The notes beneath the pieces are model-generated. The model ran no database searches. It saw nothing but the letters and a program-made list of their open reading frames with translations, and was not told the origin of the DNA. A DNA stretch of 64,000 bases from a virus. Each line of letters starts with the position of its first letter. Within the stretch, counting starts at the first letter, position 1. Position numbers and translations under genes: made by a program. The DNA is taken from positions 1-64,000 of IMG/VR virus record IMGVR_UViG_3300017917_002814; one strand, written 5' to 3'. Shown here in pieces: positions 16,911 to 29,300 of this stretch.

Positions 16911-19900
16911 ATGGCTATTACTACAAGACAAACTAATTTATTGGTGCAACAAGATTGGACCAAAATCTATCAAACTTTCAGAGAAGCTGATTTCCAAAGT
17001 TTTGACTATGAAACTTTGCGTAAATCAATGATTGAATATCTCACCACATACTACCCAGAAGATTTCAACGATTTTACTGATAGTTCTGAATATATTGCTT
17101 TGATTGATTTGATAGCATTTTTAGGACAAAGTCTAGCATTTAGAACAGATCTAAACTCACGTGAAAATTTTATTGACACCGCCGAGCGCAGAGACAGCAT
17201 TCTAAAGCTGGCAAGATTGGTCAGTTACAATCCAAAACGCAGTACACCTGCAGCAGGATTTTTAAAATTTGATAGCGTAAGCACCACTGAAAACATTTTT
17301 GACAGCACTGGGTTTAATTTAAGTAATACTGTGGTAAACTGGAATGATAGCACAAATGAAAACTGGCTAGAACAATTTACTGCTGTGCTGAATGCTTCAT
17401 TGATAGCAACTCAGGCCATTGGAAAACCCGGCGGAACAAAAAATTTAAGTGGGATAAAAACAGAAGAGTACACCATAGATGTAGTAAGAGGAATAACACC
17501 AACTTATCCATACACAGCAGCAATAGCAGGGGTCACATATCCATTTGAAATTGTAAGCGCAACTAGCACCAGTCAAAACTACATATACGAATCTACACCC
17601 AGTCCTGGAGGCGCATTTAATTTTTTATATAGAAACGACAATCAAGGAAATTCAAGCAACAACACCGGATACTTTTTTTATTTTAAACAAGGCGAATTAA
17701 ACAGCCTAGATTTTACAATAACAGAAAGTCTGCCAAATAGAATTATAAACATCAATTTTGATAATATCAATAATACAGATGTTTGGTTATTTTCTTTAAC
17801 ATCAAATGGTACATTAAATGAACAATGGACACAAGTGCCTGCTGTAAATGGAATTAATGTCATATACAACAATACAGAGGAACGAAATCTTTATAGTGTA
17901 GCAACTAGAGCGAATGATCAAATTGATCTTGTGTTTGGTGACGGAAGTTTTACAAATATTCCTGTGGGTAATTTTAGAATTTACTATAGAGTCAGTAATA
18001 ATCTTACCTATAAAATCACTCCTGACGAAATGTCTGGAATAACAATAAATGTACCTTATGTTGGTAGAATTGGCAGAGCAGAAACTCTTACAATCAGAGC
18101 AAGTTTACAATATACAGTAACTAATGCAATATCAAGAGAAAGTCTTGAAGACATAAGAACCAAAGCTCCACAACAATACTATACGCAAAATCGTATGGTC
18201 ACTGGAGAAGATTATAACGTTCTGCCTTATACAACATTCAACAACATTCTTAAACTAAAGGCTGTCAACAGAACCAGTTCGGGCATAAGTAGATACCTCG
18301 ATGTGATTGACGCTACCGGCAAGTATTCAAGCACGAATATTTTTGCAGAAGATGGTATTATTTACAAAGAAGACTACAACGAAACAGAAAATTTCCAATT
18401 TACAAGTAGTACAGAAGTAAATGCAATTGTTCGCAACACTTTAAAACCATTGATATCTAGTGTCACTACCCGACATTTGTATTATGACACAGCCACAAGA
18501 AGTACTCCAACAGGTGCAACAATAGCTGCAACAACCATGGTAACTGGTACTACCTATGTAATTGTAAGTGCTGGTACTACTAATTTCACGTTATTTGGTG
18601 CTGCATCAAATTCAGTTGGAACAGTGTTTAAAGCTACCGCAAATGGTTTTGTGGGTATTGGGTCAGGCACCATTGCCACTAGAGCGGCATGGACACAATC
18701 AACTAATTCAGGTGGTAGAAGTACAGGTACCTTTACCAGCCCCAGTTACACTTTTCTGGTACAAGGAAGCTTGGTAAAATTTAATGCTCCGGCTGGACAA
18801 TATTTTGATGCTCAAAATCAGTTGCAAACAGGAACCCCAACAACAGAATTTCAGCGAACTTGGTTGTGGGCAAGTATAATTGATTACGACAATCCAGGTC
18901 TTACTTCAACTGCTACTCTGAGTGTTGTGGTTCCCACTGGTGCTATTGTAGCTGAAATAATACCAATGTTTGCAAATGATTGGTCTGAAACTTTGATCAA
19001 TAATATCATTTTACAAATTCTTAGTTACAAAACATTTGGTTTGAGATATGACATAACCACAATGTCTTGGCAAATAGTTGAAAGCCAGAATCTTGGCTCA
19101 GGCGATTTCAGTTTGACTAATGCAGGCAACACAGCAGGCACAGGACTAGACAACAGTTGGTTTATTAGTTTAAGTTTTGCCAATGGAGAATACACTACTA
19201 TTAGTAGAGGCTTAAATTATTATTTTGAAAGCGAAAGAGAAACAAGATTCTACTTTGATCCTGATGTGCGGGTATATGATAGTAGAACTGCAACAACTTT
19301 AATTGACAGTATAAAAGTTTTAAGAACCAACACGGAACCAGATTCCAGTGACAGTATATTTTATAGCCAGACATATAGAGTTTGGAGTAGAGCAATTGGA
19401 GCGGACGGAATTGACGATAATAGAAAAATTAAAATCACTTTCCTTGACGATAATTTAGACGAGGTTCCTGACGATCCTGATTTGTTTGTTGAGTTGGTTG
19501 CTCCAACAGTCAATACCAAAAACAAATATGTATATTTTGTTGAAAATGTAAACCAATACAACTTTTTACAATATGATCCTGTTGATCAAACAAATATTGT
19601 TAGTGAATATCCAACACAAGAAAATATTTTAAATAACATTTCTCTATACAGTGAGGGCACAATATTCTATGCCGTTGACGAAGACAAATTTTATGAGTCA
19701 CAAGGAACAACATTGAATCAAGTATCAAATTATGTTGCACGTATTGGAAGGCAAAGTTTACAATTTCAATACAAACATAACGCTCCTAATAACCGGAGAA
19801 TAGATCCTAGTCCAAACAATTTAATTGATTTTTATATCTTAACTAAGTCGTATTCCAATGATTATTTTGCCTATATAACTGACACTAGCGGTAGAATAAC

Positions 19901-20375
19901 TGAACCAGTGGCTCCTTCTATAGACGACCTAAAAGTTGAATTTGGATCAATTGAAACTTACAAAACTATTAGTGACAGTATAATCTACAATCCTGCAGTA
20001 TTCAAACCTTTGTTCGGGAATAAAGCAGATGCAGCACTGAGAGCAACTTTCAAAGTAATCAAAAATCCAAATGTAAATGTAAGTGACAATGAGATTAAAA
20101 GCCAAGTTGTTGCTGCCATAAACACATATTTTGACATCAATAATTGGGATTTTGGAGAAACTTTTTATTTTAGTGAATTGAGCGCATATCTACACACTAC
20201 ACTAGTACCTAATGTGAGTAGTATAATCATAGTACCATCTAGCTCCGGAAGCCAATTTGGTACATTATATCAGATTAATGCTGATCCCGATGAAATTTTA
20301 GTAAGTGCGGCTACTGTAGATAACGTACAAATTATTTCTGCCATCACAGCGGCACAATTGAATTTATCTGTTTAA
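16911..20375 (+). CDS. 6: Baseplate wedge protein gp6-like, enlarged
   Basis: This 1154-residue protein is a gp6/J-like wedge subunit. The N-terminus (FNDFTDSSEYIALIDLIAFL, SLAFRTDLNSRENFIDTAER, RDSILKLARLVSYNPKRS) and the section with VNVSDNEIKSQVVAAINTYF and GETFYFSELSAYL near the C-terminus are typical. T4 gp6 is about 660 residues; the extra length lies in inserted central domains, including residues about 540-595 (TTYVIVSAGTTNFTLFGAAS, VGTVFKATA), a module also present in the 15386 gene. It would form the ring linking baseplate wedges. It lies between gp25 and the gp7-like gene, as in T4. Confidence 0.88.
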   Translation: MAITTRQTNLLVQQDWTKIYQTFREADFQSFDYETLRKSMIEYLTTYYPEDFNDFTDSSEYIALIDLIAFLGQSLAFRTDLNSRENFIDTAERRDSILKLARLVSYNPKRSTPAAGFLKFDSVSTTENIFDSTGFNLSNTVVNWNDSTNENWLEQFTAVLNASLIATQAIGKPGGTKNLSGIKTEEYTIDVVRGITPTYPYTAAIAGVTYPFEIVSATSTSQNYIYESTPSPGGAFNFLYRNDNQGNSSNNTGYFFYFKQGELNSLDFTITESLPNRIININFDNINNTDVWLFSLTSNGTLNEQWTQVPAVNGINVIYNNTEERNLYSVATRANDQIDLVFGDGSFTNIPVGNFRIYYRVSNNLTYKITPDEMSGITINVPYVGRIGRAETLTIRASLQYTVTNAISRESLEDIRTKAPQQYYTQNRMVTGEDYNVLPYTTFNNILKLKAVNRTSSGISRYLDVIDATGKYSSTNIFAEDGIIYKEDYNETENFQFTSSTEVNAIVRNTLKPLISSVTTRHLYYDTATRSTPTGATIAATTMVTGTTYVIVSAGTTNFTLFGAASNSVGTVFKATANGFVGIGSGTIATRAAWTQSTNSGGRSTGTFTSPSYTFLVQGSLVKFNAPAGQYFDAQNQLQTGTPTTEFQRTWLWASIIDYDNPGLTSTATLSVVVPTGAIVAEIIPMFANDWSETLINNIILQILSYKTFGLRYDITTMSWQIVESQNLGSGDFSLTNAGNTAGTGLDNSWFISLSFANGEYTTISRGLNYYFESERETRFYFDPDVRVYDSRTATTLIDSIKVLRTNTEPDSSDSIFYSQTYRVWSRAIGADGIDDNRKIKITFLDDNLDEVPDDPDLFVELVAPTVNTKNKYVYFVENVNQYNFLQYDPVDQTNIVSEYPTQENILNNISLYSEGTIFYAVDEDKFYESQGTTLNQVSNYVARIGRQSLQFQYKHNAPNNRRIDPSPNNLIDFYILTKSYSNDYFAYITDTSGRITEPVAPSIDDLKVEFGSIETYKTISDSIIYNPAVFKPLFGNKADAALRATFKVIKNPNVNVSDNEIKSQVVAAINTYFDINNWDFGETFYFSELSAYLHTTLVPNVSSIIIVPSSSGSQFGTLYQINADPDEILVSAATVDNVQIISAITAAQLNLSV

Positions 20376-20388
20376 ATAGGAAACAACA

Positions 20389-23300
20389 ATGGCAGCTTTT
20401 AAGACATTACAGTTTTTGCCCGAAATTTTCAGAACTGACACAAATAGAAAATTTCTTAATGCTACAGTTGATCAGCTGATCAGTGAGCCAAATCTTATCA
20501 AAGTAAACGGATACATCGGAAGAAAACTAGCACCGTCTTATAAAAACTCAGACAGTTATATAACAGAACCATCAAAGACTAGACAAGATTATCAACTTGA
20601 ACCGAGTATCATCATCAAGGATGCTACAACTGACGAACTGACTTTTGCTACAACTTATGTTGATATAGTAAACAAAATCAATTTTTATGGCGGATTTGGT
20701 AACAATCAAAATAGATTATTTGACAATGAATATTATTCTTATGATCCTCAGATAAATTTTGACAAATTTGTTAATTTTTCACAATATTATTGGTTATCAA
20801 ATGGTCCAAATTCTGTGTTAGTAAGCGCAAGTTCTGTGCCACTTGAGCAAACATTTACAGTTTTCTTTGATATTACTACTCAAACATATAGAATAAGCGG
20901 TTTCAACAATGCTCCTAATCCTGTTCTAACTTTGGCCAGGGGAGGCAGATACACCTTTGTAAATAACGAGCCAGGAAATAAATTTTATATCCAGACATCA
21001 CCAGGATCGCTTGGAATAGATCCTGGTGCTCCTAATTTGTCTACTAGATCGGTATTAGGAGTAAATGGCAATGGTCAAGATGTTGGCAATACAGTATTTC
21101 AAGTGCCACTTGCCACCGCCCAAGTTCAGTTTACAAATATGACAATTGTGGATAACGTAAATTATGCCACAAATTTAAGTTTTCAATCCTTACAAGGATG
21201 TCTTGTAAGTGATCTACAAAATGTGCTAGGCGGTCTTGATGGACCAACATCAAGTCTTGAAGATGTTACAGTTGTTTTTGTGAATAATGAATTCATTGAT
21301 GACATTTATTGGTATAATACAGCAAGAGTAGACGATAACGTAATTTATTTAGATCAAAACAATTTGGTGCCTTTTAGTCAAAGGAATAACATTTACCAAA
21401 TAAACATTTTTGATGATGATCAGGGAAATCTCAGAGTATTCCTTTCAAACAAGTTCAACGTCAGCAACGAACAAAAAGTAAGAATTGAAGCAGGTGCAAC
21501 TAATGCTGGTAAAGAATTTTACAGTCGGCTGGATATCTTTAATGAAGTTCCGGCAATAACTGCACCACTGGGTCTTTTATATTATCAGAGTGATCAAACA
21601 GATAATGCAGTCGGAGCTATACAGATAATTGATCCTGACGCTGCTGTCATAGACCCTGACCTTGAAATTGTTGGACAAAAAAATTATACCAGTCCGGGCG
21701 GCGTGGTGTTTACAAATGGTTTAAAAGTAACTTTCGATTCAACAGCAGTTGCACCATATTCCAATAACACATATTATGTAGAAGGAGTAGGAACTGCAAT
21801 TGTACTAGTTCTAGCAGATGATCTAGTTTGTCCAGAATTGAACAATGACTTGTCGGTACCGGATTATTTAACAATTAATAGAGGAAGCGCCGATCTAAAT
21901 GGATGGTCTAGAAGTAATAGATGGTTCCATGTTGAAATAATAGAAGCTGCTGCAAGATACAACAACGTTGATTTGATATTGGATCAGAATAAAAGAGCAC
22001 AAAGACCAATCATTGAATTCAAACCAAATTTGCAATTATTCAATTTTGGAGTTGAAGCAAAAAAACCAGTAGACATTCTTGATGATATTGTCACAAATGC
22101 CTATACACAAATACAGGGTGTTATTTGTCCATATATTCCTCCTGAAATTCCAACACAAGTTACTATTTTGATTGGAGATAAATCAGTAACATTACAAAAC
22201 GGAGATAGAGTTATCTTTAGTAGAGATGACAATCTTGACGTCAGAAATAAAATATATAATTTTACAATAGAACTTACGACCGAAGCACCCGATGCATTGA
22301 TTTACAGAGCTTACATTCAAGAGGCAGAGGATTCTGTAGTCGAAGAAGGACAAACCATCATTGTGAATTCTGGTACCAACGGAGAAAAACAGTGGTATTT
22401 TAACGGAAACATATGGATTGAATCACAACAAAAAACTTCAGTAAATCAAGCACCTTTATTTGATATAATAAATCAAGAAGGTATAAGCTTTGGTGATAAT
22501 TCTGTTTATCCTGGATCTACTTTTGCTGGTAGCAAAATATTCTCATATAAAATAGGCACCGGAATAAATGATTCTGTGCTAGGATTTCCTTTAAGTTATA
22601 AAAATTTAGTCACACAAGGTGATATCCAATTTGAAAATAATTTTGATTTAGACAATTTTGAATATATTTTAAGTGCCGGCGTCACAGACACTATTTCTAT
22701 TAACTCCGGACTAATGCAACAAAATTTAAGTAGAACAACCAGCACTAGATTGAACACTTGGGTAATTAACTCCAATTTTAGCAAGCAATATCAAATTTTT
22801 AATTTTACCTACGACGGAACTACAAATCTATTTCCAGTTGATATATTGCCAGACATAAGCGTTGATATTCCCAACATAAAAGTTGTAATTAATAATGTAC
22901 CAGTAACTAACGGACAATTTGGCATAACCAAAGTAGTTGACAAGTTAGCAATTTTAGTTGATCCAAATTTGCTCAGCATAGGAGATGTGGTCTTTATTAG
23001 TATTTTTAATCAGAACAATACCTCAGTTGAAGGATTTTACCAAGTTCCTCTTAACTTTGATATCAATAGTTTGAACGTTGACCTAGAGACACTTACTCTA
23101 GGTCAGATGCGTAATCATTTGATAGCCTACAAAAATAACAGTCTTGACATTGTTGGAGATGTACCTGGAAAAAGCAACATTAGAGATATTAATTTCTTAA
23201 ATCGTGGTGGTAGCATACTACAACACAGCGCACCTTTAATTTATGCTGGGTTATTTTTAAATCACCCCACAATGAATTTTGTTGATGCGTTAAACTTGGC

Positions 23301-26300
23301 ATCACGTGAATATTCGCAATTTAAAATTAAATTTTTAGAGTTAGCTGCCAATCTAGAATTAGATAGGAACAACATACCTAGTTGTGTTGATACTATCATG
23401 GCTACACTAAACTCTGTAAAAAATGATAATTTTCCATTCCATTACAGTGATATGGTTCCTCATGGTGAAGACGAAAGGGTAGTTCTTCCCAGTTATACTG
23501 TTTTTGATACAGACATTAGATCTTATGAAATTACAAGCATATTTAACGACACTGTTGTAAGTAACAAATCGGTTTTAGTTTATATAACTCGAGAACTAAA
23601 CAACATAATTACAACCACATTATTAGTAAAGGGGCAAGACTATTATTTTGATCAATCTAGACCGGCTATTGTTATTCAAGACTCTTTCAATCTATTATAC
23701 AATGACATCATAAGCATTGTAGAATATAATAATACTGACGGAAGTTATGTTCCGGAAACTCCAACCAAATTGGGATTATATCCCAAATATATTCCCGAAA
23801 TATTTACTGATAATACATACAGAACACCAATACAAGTAATTCAAGGACATGACGGCAGTATCACTCCTGCGTTTGGAGATTTCAGGGATGATATATTACT
23901 TGAACTTGAAAGAAGAATTTACAACAATATCAAAGTAGAGTACGATCCTTTAAGTTTTAATCTGAATGATTATAATCCTGGTAAATTCAGGATTTTAGAT
24001 TATAACAGACAAGAATTCAATCAATTACTTAGCCGTAGTTTTTTACGATGGGTAGGCACAAATAGAGTAGATTTTACCACTAACAACACGTTTCAAGCAT
24101 CTGATCCATTTACTTGGAACTATAAAAAATTTAGAGACGTAATCAACGGCGAGTCTTTGCCAGGAACCTGGCGTAGTGTGTTTAGATATTTCTTTGATAC
24201 AGATAGACCGCACACTCATCCTTGGGAAATGTTAGGATTCAGTGAAAAACCTGATTATTGGAATGAAAGGTATGGTCCTGCTCCTTACACCGGCGGAAAT
24301 ATAGTGTTGTGGAGTGATTTGGAATCCGGTTATATACATGCAGGTCCCAGAGCCGGAATAGATCTAAGATATAGTAGACCGGGGCTAACGTCTATAATTC
24401 CTGTTGACGAAAACGGAAATCTTCGTAGTCCTACAGAGTTTTTGGTCACTGACTTTGACAGTGCAAATGCAAACGTAAGTTTTGCTGTTGGGGATATTGG
24501 GCCTACAGAATTAGCCTGGCGCAGAAGCAGCGACTTTCCGTTTGCTATACAATACGCCTTGGCAATTGGTAAACCAGCTAGATATTTTTCATTGTTGGCA
24601 GATGTCAAGAATTATAAAAGAAGTTCTACCACTGGTCAATTTGTAGATTCTAATAACAACAAACACATACAGCCAGATGTTATTAGAGTTAATGGTTATG
24701 TTTCAATTGACGGTACAGTAGAAAGAAGTGCCGGATACTTAAATTGGATTAGAGATCATGTAAAAAATATTGGTATTACAGATGCCGGTGCGCTACTGAA
24801 AGAAAATTTGAGCAGAATAACAGTCCAACTGTCGTACAAAATGGCTGGATATTCTGACAAAAGATTTTTAGAATTATTAGCCGAACAAGTAAGCCCTAGC
24901 AGTATAAATGACAGTGTTGTTATACCTGAAGAAAACTATAGTATAGAACTTTACAAAGGTGCACCTTTAAACAAAATAACTTATTCTAGCGTAATAGTAG
25001 AAAAAAGTGTCAATGGGTACACAGTTAGCGGGTATGATACAAATAATCCATATTTCTATATGATTCCTAGTTTACCTAATAACAATGCTTATACTGTTGA
25101 GGTAGAAGGACAGCGAGGCGTCATCTATCGTGATTTTAAAAAACAAAGAGTCACTATACCTTATGGTTTTGAGTTTAACTCTAAACAACAAGTGGTTGAT
25201 TTTCTTGTCAGTTATCAAAGATATTTAATAGCCCAAGGTTTTATTTTTGAAGATAGAGATAATTTACTCAACGAAAAGAAAGATTGGATTTTAAGTGTAA
25301 AAGAATTTTTACACTGGAGTAACCAAGGATGGAGAACAGGTAATATTATTGTTTTAAGTCCAGTGTCGGACACTTTGAAAATTTTCAATGAATTTTCTGT
25401 GGTTGATGAAATTACAAATGCGACCAATGGTAGTAGAGTACTTGATATTAATTATCAAACAATAAGGAAAAATAATTTTACTATTGTTAGGGATAGTAAT
25501 TTATTCACGTTCAAATGTTTAGCACAACAAACAATAGGGTTGGCAGAATTCAATTTAATACAGTATGAACATTTATTGATACTTGACAACACAACGGTAT
25601 TTAGAGACATTATCTATGTTCCAGAAACAGGCAATAGACAATACAGACTTAAGTTGGTTGGAGCTAAAACTGGGTTTTGGAACGGTAACTTAGAATTACC
25701 TGGATACATTTATAGCAGTGATAAAATTGAGGAATGGAAACCAGGACAAGATTATTTAAAAGGATCAATTGTTGTCAACAAAGAAAGATATTACACAGCA
25801 ATTGAAAATATATCAGCAGCTGATCAATTTCAAACTATCTTATGGAAGCAAATTACTCAAAATGAATTGAAATCAGGTTTAATTAATAATTTGGCAACAA
25901 ATGCCAGTCAGTCTTTGCAATATTACGATATCAATAATCAACCTCTTGATGAACAAATTCAACTGTTTAGTAATGGATTGATTGGGTTCAGGCCCAGACA
26001 ATACTTTACCAACTTGGGTATTGATATCGCCACGCAATCTAAATTTTATCAAGGTTTAATCAAACAAGGTGGCACCACCAATGCAATATCGGCACTTAAA
26101 GGTGCGCAATTTAACAACTTAAATACTGAATTAAACTTCTTTGAAAATTGGGCCATACGAGTAGGTGAGTATGGGGCTCTTGACATCAATAATTATTATG
26201 AATTTATTTTGTCTGAAGCAGAGTTCAATAATAATCCTGCAATATTTCAATTGATTGATGGCACTCAATCTGCACAAACTGACATAACCAAATTTGATCT

Positions 26301-29300
26301 AGCTAGTACCTATAAAATATCAGGATCTTTCTCGGCTGATTTTTTAAGAACACAATCAAATGACACACCTCCAGAATTAAAATCTTTGCCAGTAGCTGGT
26401 TTTGTAAATCTAGATGACATAGACGCAACAATCTTTGACATAAAGGATTATGCACAATATGCAAGCATCGTAAGTAATTTGGGAGTAGGTTATACTATCT
26501 GGACCGCCCGTGACTTTGATAATAGTTGGAACGTGTATAGAGCATCAAGTGTTCCCGGCCTGGCCTTCATTTTGAGACACAATGTAGACGATCAAGCCGA
26601 GCTAGTCATGAGTGCTGAACACGGGCTCGCAGAGGGCAATCTCATTGCATTGAAGAATTTTGACGAAAGATATAACGGAATTTATCGCGTTGTTTCTATC
26701 ATTGACAGCACTAGATTTTTAATAACCATTTACAATAACTTACAAGAACTAATAGATAATGATGCTGTTTTAGGCAACGGGCTTGTTTATCAATTAACAA
26801 GCAGCAAGTTACAAACCCCCACCGCAGTAATAGATAATACACCAAACGATGGGTGGATACTTAATGACAAAGTATGGGTTGAGAATTTGGACAACCGAGG
26901 AAACTGGGGAGTATACACGGTAACCAATCCCTGGGAATATCAGGCAAAAATTCAATTAGGCGAAAGCCAATACGCAGGAAACGATCATTTTGGCCGAACA
27001 GTAGCACTAGATTCTACAGCTTTGTTTTTGTACGGCGGTGCCCCTGACAGTTCAAACGGTCGAGTAAGTATCTATGCACGAAATACAAATAATCAATGGG
27101 ATAGTTACGGATTCTTGTGGGGCAACAATCCTGTTTTAGATAGTTTTGGTAAAGTGGTTATCACCGCCACTGTTGGTAGTTCAAATTTCCTTGCTGTGTC
27201 GGCGTCGGATTCCGGAAGTAAGCAAGGGGTTGTTTATGTTTTTGAAAATCAAACTCTAATTCAAATTTTAGCAGACAGTGCAGGTGCCGCCGGGGACGAG
27301 TTTGGTGCTTCGTTGACAATGAGCGATGATGCCAAGTATTTGTATGTTGGTGCACCGGGTGCAAACAAAGTTTACTGTTATGCACTAAACTATCCACGAG
27401 ATTCAGTTTCACAAAATATTCTAGGCTCAACTGGTGTGACAACCTTTAATTTAAATTTTGCAGCAGTTGACGCTAGCGATATAATTGTAACTGCGCCTTT
27501 GAGATCTTCAGAATATTTTCCCGGTATAGATTATACTGTGGCAAGTGGACCTAACAGAATAATTTTCAATGTTGCTCCGGCCAATGGTGATAGAATAACC
27601 GTTCAAAAAAGAGGTTATTACTATAGTCTATTAGACACATTGCCATTATTGGGCGAATCTAGTTCTGGCAGCAAGTTTGGATCGGCGTTAGCCTGTAGTC
27701 AAGATGGGTCTATAATTGCTGTTGGCGCCAGCTCTACCACAGTTGATGGATTAAACGATGCTGGTGCGGTTTATGTTTACCACAGAACTGTGACTGAATT
27801 TGTAACAAATGGAATATTGAATACTTTCACCGTACCAGACAATTTAGGTAATGTTTTCTATGTATATTACAACGGAGAACTATTGATCAATGGCCTGGAC
27901 TATTTTACCATTGGAACAAATATCATACAGTTTGCAGGATTTAATGTACCAGCAGCTGGAAATCGTTTAGTTGTTGAGTCTAATCAGTTTATTTTAGATC
28001 AAACTATTTACCCACAGACTGTAGGATCAGCCGGCGGCTCCTTTGGCGCAAAAATTTCCATGTGCAATAGCGGATGCAACATATATGTGTCAAGTCCTAC
28101 CTATTTAGAAGCAAATTATAGATTTGGTCTAGTAACAAGATTTGTCAACGTTGGAAGAGTGTACGGCACAGTTACAGGGACAATTGAAAATCCTACTGTC
28201 ACCATTGGTGAAAGTATTGTAATTAATAATAGAATAATAACATTTACAGGAAGTACTCTAGCATCTGTAGTATCTAATATCAATGGAGCAAACATTCCCG
28301 GGGTGACTGCTTCGATATCAAATAACAAACTAAAAATTGACAGCAACGTGGTTATTGCTGCCAATCGACTCAATATAGTGTCTGGTGGCACAGGGACTCC
28401 GTTAGCTGATCTTGGAATTGAAGATTATAAATTTGTACAAATAATTAAACATCCTGAAACATTAGGGGAGATCTTTGGTTCTACAGTCAAGGTTGATCAA
28501 TCAAGCGGAACTTTGGCAATTGGTAGTGACGGAGCAGATATAGCTATTCCAATTAACATTGATAATACACTGGGCACGCCAACCCTATTTGACAGCGGTG
28601 GTACAAAATTTGTAGATTTAATCAAAGACAGTGGAGCAGTTTACATATACAACCTAATGTCTAATCCATATGAAGATGTTGATAACCCGTCTTTATTTGC
28701 ATTTACTCAAAAATTAGTTGGTCCTAATCTCAACACAGGGTTTAATTTTGGTGCAGCAATTGACCTTCGCTCGGACTATTTGATTGTTGGTGTATCAAAT
28801 GACTTTGGTGTAGTTGCCGAAGGGGGCAGTCTTTACTATTACTACAATCAAAATGCCAAATCTGGTTGGGAATTGACTCGCTACAAGGAATCCAGAGTTG
28901 ATATAGGTGCAGTTTCTAGTTCATTCCTTTACAACACAGTGTCTCAAAATATATTGGAATTTTTTGATTATTTAGATCCCGCTAAAGGCAAGTTGTTGGG
29001 AGTGGTGGATCAAGAACTTGATTACAAAGAAGATTATGACCCTGCCAGTTACAACAGAGCCAGTAGAACAGACACCATCAATAACAACAATTTCTATTGG
29101 TCAGACAGGCACGTGGGAAAAACATGGTGGGATTTATCGCAGGCAAGTTTTATAGATTACGAACAAGGAATTCTCCAATATCGAGTTAAAAATTGGGGAA
29201 GTTTGTTTCCAGGAAGCCGAGTTATTATATACGAGTGGGTAGAAAGTGACTTTTTACCTAGTCAATATGAAACATCCGTGGGCGACGGAGTTCCTAGGTA

